Assembly (NCBI RefSeq): GCF_001522545.3
Contig: NC_031768.1
Location: 83,229,859-83,293,858, forward strand
From: Parus major
Taxonomy: Eukaryota; Chordata; Aves; Passeriformes; Paridae
Length of the DNA stretch: 64,000 nt
Reading direction: 5' to 3'
The notes beneath the pieces are model-generated. The model saw only the letters and a program-made list of their open reading frames with translations, searched no databases and was not told where the DNA came from. How positions within the stretch are numbered: the first letter of the stretch is position 1; every line of letters starts with the position of its first letter. Below, piece after piece: positions 58,144 to 64,000 of this stretch. The translations under genes were made by a program, and so were the position numbers.

Positions 58144-59813
58144 CTAAGAGATTTTAAACCTGCATGTTGCCAGGAGCATCTGAAAGTCTAATCATGCCAT
58201 GTTGTACATCCCTTCATTTCACGAGTCTATTTGTAAACACCTAATCAATGATGTAATTTTAAATAATCAGATTAGGAATTTTGCCTCAGGAAGAGACAGC
58301 AATTCAAAGAATTGCAGATGCAGTATTACCAGCAACAAGGATCAGTGATTTCTTATTTCTCATTATGACAAAATTAAATTTAAAGTTACCATATTTTTCC
58401 ATAAAAATGAAATTAAAAAATACTGATATGTGAGTTTCACATCCATACATCTACTGTGTTACCAAGAAAGCAAACTCAAAATTAACAATTAAAAAAAAAA
58501 GGACACAAATGAGAACACAGTAATTTTATGAAGATAGGGAAGACAACTTCATTTTTGTTACAGTAGCACATTCATTACATTTTTTAGATATCTATATGTG
58601 TTGCTGTTTTCTCAATGTCCATTATATTGTTAACTAATCACAAAATAATGTCATAACAGAAGCAAATGTTTGTTCTTAAACATTTATTCACCCATATCAA
58701 TCAACCTGAGAAAGTTTTCCTGTGGAGAAAAGTACACTGAAGAATAAATTGGTTTGTGTGTTAATTTTTTTCGTTCTCCTTGAGTTTCAATTTAATAGAT
58801 ATATCTTTTTCTTCTAGAGTAAGCACATGGGATCTGACTGAAAATATTTTTATTTTGCTGTTCACTGGAAATGCCAATGATTATTCCTGCATTACGAAAA
58901 CTTGGAATAATTATGTTCATTACAGTATACACATAAGTCTGAATTTGTGTAACTAAACTGGTGGTATAACCTTTTAAATACATCAAAAACTATGTTTATG
59001 TTAGTAAGGAAGAGGGGCTGCCTAACTGACACAAAAAAATATCTCAGTATAAATTGATCATTCATAAATTTAAGTTGGTAATTAAAAGATGATGTTTAAC
59101 CTTTAGAAGGATGAGGTTCCAAAGCTGTAGTGCCATCACTGGGTGAAATTAAATCAAGTTCAATTTATTTCTGAAAAAACATCAGAAACAAGTTGTGTTT
59201 TTGATAGTGGGAGGGTGAAGTCAGTGAGTCAGGAGTCATCCTCTTCAGTATCTCAGCAAGGTCAATAGGAACACACTTCTGCATTAGAAGCAAGTAGCTA
59301 TGATTCAGGAAAATAGCTAACAGTTTTCTTCTGATTACAAAAAATGTTGTTGTGGAAATGGTTCATGGGAAGCATCTGAATCTGCCAACTGAAGTAAATA
59401 GATTGGTGGAACGGGAGAAAATGCTGATGGATGAACAACCTGATTAGGCTCAACCACACCAGGAAAGGAAAAATTCAGGAAGGGAGGTTTTTGTTTCAAC
59501 TTTATTTTATTTTTTTTCTTCAGGTAAATTCCCTGAAGTTTCTTGTTTTGTTAGCAATTAATATCTAACCTGCCTCTTAAGTATATAGTATAAACCCACT
59601 ACCACTCCCCTCTTGTTTTCTTACACACAGACCTCTGAAGGCAAAGGACAAACCTGCATTAAGCTTTGGCAAAATCACCCTCCCTGTGGTTACTGCTATT
59701 GCAGCAGAAGATGAATAGTGCACTGACACATATTTTCATTTAATCAGGACTACACATTTAATGAACTTGTTGCAAATTAAAGTCAAACTCTCCTTGTATT
59801 TTTATATCTTTAT

Positions 59814-59861
59814 AAAGATATAAATCTTTTTATACATAAAGATATAATCTTTTTATACATT
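59814..59861. repeat. Tandem duplication of a 23-24-bp AT-rich unit
   Basis: AAAGATATAAATCTTTTTAT then ACAT, repeated as AAAGATATAATCTTTTTATA then CAT, with one base lost in the second unit. Each unit has internal dyad symmetry (AAAGATATAATCTTT). A third partial copy in opposite sense (TTTATATCTTTATAAAGATA) lies just upstream. Confidence 0.85.
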
Positions 59862-62273
59862 CACATGTTTCCTATATGCTTAAATGTTTGAAAGGTGTAA
59901 TTAGGAAATATCACTAACTTTGCAGTTCTGGTATCCTCATCTTCTGATTCAGCATAACAGGAAGGAGTGGGTGTGAAAATGGTCATTTTGTAATATCTGT
60001 CACTGCCGTAGCCAAATGTATCAGATCACAGTAAATTTGCCTGTCAGTGTGCACTTAGTAAATTCTCTTCATAGACTGTTGTGCATTTCCTGTAAGGATC
60101 CCTGGAAAACATTTCCTAGCTATAGGTTTTGAATTAATCAATCAACTTTTGTTTTTATAGCACCATTCTGGAAAATCCACTCATGTCAGTTTCAGTAATA
60201 GAGATAAGAAAAACAAATCCATACTCTCCATTTAAGTCAAAAGCATCTATCTTCTTGACTAGGTTCACTTAAGACATTTCACGTGTAGAAGTACCAACAG
60301 TTTTATACTTTTAGGAGCTCTTAAACTACAAAACAAATAGACACAGAAGACAATAAAAGTATCTGAGTTACAAAAAATAATATGGAGTCAACTGGAGCTT
60401 CAATTTGACCCTAAAAAATCACATCTCAATTTAATAATTTGGGAAAATTGGGAAATATTATGAAGTCATTTCTGCAGGCCACAGTTCATTCATGTTCATG
60501 TTTATAGTCAGTTACCCATAGATATTGACAATGCGAATGACTGCAGCTGAGCTAGGATCTTTTCAAGGTCATGAACAAAAAATGTGTCTCTTATGGCTCC
60601 TGTCATCTGTTCAAGAGCTGAAGACTCAAGGCCTTCAAATGTCTCTTTCTCTCTTTCAACCATCAAAGGTGCTGATCATGATTATCTCTGGTGCAGACAT
60701 CTACAGAAACCTCACCTGTTTACTAAAAGAGTTTTGGAATGAACTACAGCCTGACATCATAGTGAAGCTTCAGTTTAGCAGTGAAGGAGGAGAGAAATCT
60801 ACTAAGAAACCCAGAAAATCCCACATCAGTCCTTTGTAACAAGATATTAGTGGCACGAGCTTGTGTACTTAATAGTAGTGTGCAATGCCATTAGAGTTTT
60901 GGAAGAAAATAATGCCATGATATAATGAAGCAGAATCTGTATTCACCAACTTAGATAATATTTTCTTCATTTTTCAGAGGAACTAAAATGTCAATACAAT
61001 TATTATTTCCAAATATAAGTAAGCTGGAAACTTACACAAAGTTCACAGTGCCTAAATGCATTCAAAAGCTAGCTCCTAAGTAAAATAAGGTGCTAAATGG
61101 ATTGAATGTAAATTACATGCCAGGTTTTATCAGATGTTTCATTGACTTCTATTCCTACAAGTCATCCAGAGAAAATTATTAAGACATGTGGAGAGCAGAG
61201 CTAGAGCCAATTCAGACATACAACTGGCCAGCTACAGAAATATGCAGAAGGGCAAAATGAAGGAATTCCTCATATGTGCAATATTCAAAGAGAGCAATAT
61301 TTTGGGATCCAACTTGGAGCTCAAACCCTTGGAGTACTGGAGAGGAAGACCTCTGAACTATAAAGTGAATTTATTGCTTCTGTTCATCTCCCTGCCTTCT
61401 TGGCTGTTTTGCAAAACTTATTCTTGTCCTGAGTTCATCTAATTTGTCCTCCAATCACCATGTCCCTCCCTCATTGCTTTGTGTTCACTGTATTTTATTT
61501 TGCAAGCTGTACCAATTCATTTGGGGGACCAATGATCCATCTGCCTTTCCTCTGTGTGTTAGCATGTTTACAGATAATTCAGTAGCATCATACACGTACA
61601 ACATATGTTTTTGCAGGTAAAATGATATACTACAAAATAAGTATCTCTATTCTGAATGTAATTAAATAGTAGTTTTTATTAGTGAAAAAAAAAGAGTTAC
61701 CAGGTCACTTATCTCTTGCTGTCAGGATACATCGACACCTTTATTTGCACATTTGCTGACAAGCTCTTTCTTCCCCTGGCAGGCTTAAAACACTCTTTTC
61801 ATCTGTTCTCAAGGTAAATGCAAGTCCTATACTCAGACAAGGGTCTATTGAAACAGTCCTCTCGCCCCATGCTCTTCTGACCTGAATTTGCTCATTCACT
61901 AACAGTGAGATTCCAGTCATGTAGCTGTACTTAAAAAGTTAATCATCTAGTGCTATCAGTTAAGGTACCTATGGTCTTTTAACAGGAATTTTCAGACTGT
62001 GAAAGGTTCTTTCCTTTCTTTGTGAAAAATAGCGCACACCCAAAGTGGACATATCTTTGTAATTTTTCCTTTCCTGGGTTGGCTCTAGGACATCAATGAT
62101 AGAGCAATCAGAGACTGTTAATTCACTCTGCTGTGTAGACTTTCCCAAAACCTCAAAAACCAAAGTCCCAGCTAGTCATGCCCAAAGAGAAGGGAGCAAG
62201 TTCCTCCCTGCCCCTAGTCGAGTCTGGGAATCATAGTTGCAAAATCCTACCTTTTCACTTCCTACAATGTCAC

Positions 62274-62848
62274 TGTTGGACATAAAATGATTCCCACAGA
62301 CAGGGCTCGAAATGTGATGAAAGAAGAAGGTTTATTTTGTTCTTTTAGTATTTATAGATTTTTGACAACAACCAGGGATTGAATAGTCAGGTTACCACCT
62401 TCCCAACCTCACTGGCCGTGAGAGATGTCCATCAAAAGGCACATCTTTAATGGAACGTATAAATACCTATGTTTATAGTTTCTTTCCTGGGAAAGTGGCT
62501 AGAAATTATGAAAACAATATTGAAATGTCTGATTCTCAGGGCAACATCCAACACTCCACAGAACATTGGTTTCTCTCATATTTCCCTGGGACCATTTCCT
62601 TAATTGGAATGACAAGCAAGGATAATGATGGGTTGGTGACAGAGGCAGGAAAGAAGATTATAATGTGAGCAAAATTCATTCTTGTTCCATCAGAGAGCCA
62701 GCTAACTCTTTGTGTGGCTACCATAAGAACTATATTGAGGACTCTTATAAAGGCTAAAGTAATGGCTTGACTCGGAAAACTAAAATGAAGCCTTCAGAGC
62801 TCAATAAATTTTAAATTTTTTTTTTTTTTAAATTAAAATTTGCTTTCA
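62274..62848 (-). mobile_element. Solo-LTR candidate, antisense, with 5-bp target duplication
   Basis: On the minus strand there is a TATA box (TATAAATA, complement of 62349-62356) and, about 13 bp beyond it, AATAAACC (complement of 62329-62336), then about 60 bp ending in TCCAACA at 62274. The spacing fits LTRs with a short R region. The block 62274-62848 starts with TG and ends with CA on the plus strand and is flanked on both sides by GTCAC (62269-62273 and 62849-62853), so the length would be 575 bp. A match of CA plus five bases somewhere in the expected range has a chance of a few per cent, so the right end is only probable. No viral coding sequence is present. The frame 62450-62668 is a chance reading inside it. 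Confidence 0.55.
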
Positions 62849-63021
62849 GTCACTCATATACATTTTCAGAAACTTCAAGTTATGTGGAACAAAAGGGATT
62901 GCAAAGATGCCAGTATTTTAATATGTGTGAAGAACACCACCAAATACCAGCACAGATTTAAGTACACTGCAGTTACTCCTGTCACAATGAAGAAGTAACC
63001 CATTTACTTTTGACCAATCAA

Positions 63022-64000
63022 GGTGGGTTGACCTTGGCTGAAATCCAGGTGGCTACCAAAGCTGCTCTGTGCATCCCATCTTCAGCTGGACAGGGAAGAA
63101 AAAATATACTGAAAGTTTTGTGGTCAGTATAGGGACAGAAGGGGATCACTCACCAATTACTGTCATGGGTAAAAGAGTCTGGACCTTGGAAAATTTATGA
63201 ATTAAAAATTGAATCAGGGAATGTAATAAAAATAACCAAATCTGTCAACAGTTCCACCCCCCACCCATCCATTCTTCCTGGGCTCATCTTCATTTACAAT
63301 TTTGTCTCTGTCCTCCCCCTCAGCAGTGCAGGAGGATGGGGAAATGGGAGCTGTGGTCAGTTCATCACACATTGTCTCTGATAGTCCTTCCTCATTGTGC
63401 AGGAGGCCTTCTCACATTATTCTCTGAATCCAGTGTGAGGCCCCTCTCACATGAGATGATTCTCTACAGACTTCTCCATAATAAGATTCTTCCCATGGGC
63501 TACAGTTCTTCATTAACTGCTCCAAAATGGACCAGCCCTTCTGTGGGTTACGGTATTTCAGGATAAAAAAGACTCCAGCATGGTTCTCCCTCAGAGTCAC
63601 AGGACCTGCCACCAAACTTGCTTCGCATCACTCCAGTAAAGAGATTGACAGGAGAGTGCCAGCACCCTGCTCCAAGGACAGTACTCCCATAGGGTCCAGC
63701 CCCCTTCAGGCTCCCTCTGCTCCAACAGAGGGTCCTCCAGGGGCTTCAGGTGGATATCTGCTTTACTGTGGATCTCCATGGGCTGCAAGGGGGCAGCTGA
63801 CTCACCATGGTCTGAACTACAGGCTGAAGGGGAATCTCTGATCCAATGCCTGGAGAATTTCTTCCCCCTCCTTCTGCACTGACCTTCAGGTCTGCAGAAC
63901 TTGTTCTCTCACATGTTCTCATTCCTCTCTCTGGCTTCAGTTTTTGTCCAGTTTTTTATCCACTTTTCTTCCTCTTCTTAAGTAAGTTATCCCAGAGGTG
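63022..64000 (-). mobile_element. High-copy avian interspersed repeat (probably ERV/LTR-type), antisense, runs off the window
   Basis: I recognise the layout from bird genomes: the antisense of a 3' end (GGTGGGTTGACCTTGGCTG at 63023), the 'CCAATTACTGTCATGGGTAA' block, a weak AT-rich polyadenylation-like part around 63195-63225, 'GTCAGTTCATCACACATTGT' at 63358, and then a series of related modules with TGCTCCA, a GGGTCC-type word and CCATGGGCTGCAG at 63490-63840. The sequence still matches at the last bases (GTTATCCCAGAGGTG), so the element continues to the right. The overlapping open frames at 63336-63841 come from the modules. I am sure it is a dispersed repeat, less sure that it is an LTR. 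Family name not assigned. Confidence 0.65.

Larger units (their letters stand above)
53043..62273. other. Long non-coding stretch without recognised genes
   Basis: More than 9 kb without a CR1 tail that I could see. It includes a TA microsatellite, a G-rich stretch at 58118 and a small tandem duplication at 59814 (listed separately), and a GC-richer islet at 55640-55990 with overlapping frames on both strands and no family signature. The frame 60525-60839 (104 codons) is plain in composition, with no domain seen. The part 56830-57080 is repeat-free and rich in TAAT and TTGCA words. Confidence 0.45.

Noticed and set aside
60525..60839. 104-codon frame considered as a small gene
   Set aside because: No domain, no start context, ordinary composition and no conserved neighbours that could be seen.
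63336..63841. Overlapping frames of 60-104 codons near the window end
   Set aside because: They come from the modular interspersed repeat; no recognised protein family.
1..64000. tRNA, rRNA, spliceosomal RNA genes and CRISPR-like arrays
   Set aside because: I looked for their hallmark blocks and for regularly spaced identical repeats and found none; the tandem repeats present have no spacers.

Overview
This 64 kb window is vertebrate nuclear DNA and almost certainly from a bird. The main evidence is a set of 3' ends of CR1 non-LTR retrotransposons in both orientations. They carry the avian CR1 terminal octamer motif (ATTCTRTGAT, in several places duplicated) and the usual sequence just before it. 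The end of the window also holds a long stretch that I recognise as a high-copy interspersed repeat of bird genomes. The base composition is AT-rich with few CpG, and I see no bacterial, organellar or viral gene organisation. The species cannot be read from the sequence; a songbird would fit.

I find no protein-coding gene, rRNA or tRNA. Apart from those through the microsatellites and gap at about 18.5-19.3 kb, the longest open frame is about 148 codons (3249-3695). It shows no domain, no codon signature and no splice context, and a frame of that length is expected by chance in 64 kb of AT-rich DNA. The window is best read as intergenic DNA or the inside of a very large intron. The only exon-like structure I can argue for is a 76-bp candidate at 27500-27575, with a long pyrimidine tract ending in AG on one side and A|GTAAGT on the other.

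Layout: 0-5 kb holds a CR1 copy (998-1380), a possible antisense LTR (about 4270-4680) and a 10-bp-period minisatellite (5283-5342). 6.1-6.5 kb is a local CpG cluster. 15.5-16.15 kb is a CR1 copy split by a 478-bp LTR-like insertion. 18.0-19.1 kb has another CR1 copy, then a TTCC/TGCC pyrimidine tract containing the only assembly gap (246 N). 20.0-20.13 kb is a TATACA-type array. 22.8 kb has a 21-bp stem hairpin. 23.6-24.04 kb is an antisense LTR. 32-37 kb has four CR1 pieces of different age. 40.7-47.7 kb has five CR1 pieces, two of them head to tail, plus a TAGA microsatellite. 49.3 kb has a perfect 10-bp hairpin, 52.9 kb a CR1 piece and 53.75 kb a TA array. 62.27-62.85 kb is an antisense solo-LTR candidate with matching 5-bp flanks, and 63.02-64.0 kb is the antisense high-copy avian repeat that runs off the window.

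Nothing here works as an operon or gene system. The interest lies in transposon nesting, a few folding or tandem structures, and some repeat-free stretches rich in homeobox, octamer, E-box or AP-1-like words that could be conserved regulatory elements. I did not find an undescribed biological system that I could defend from the sequence alone.
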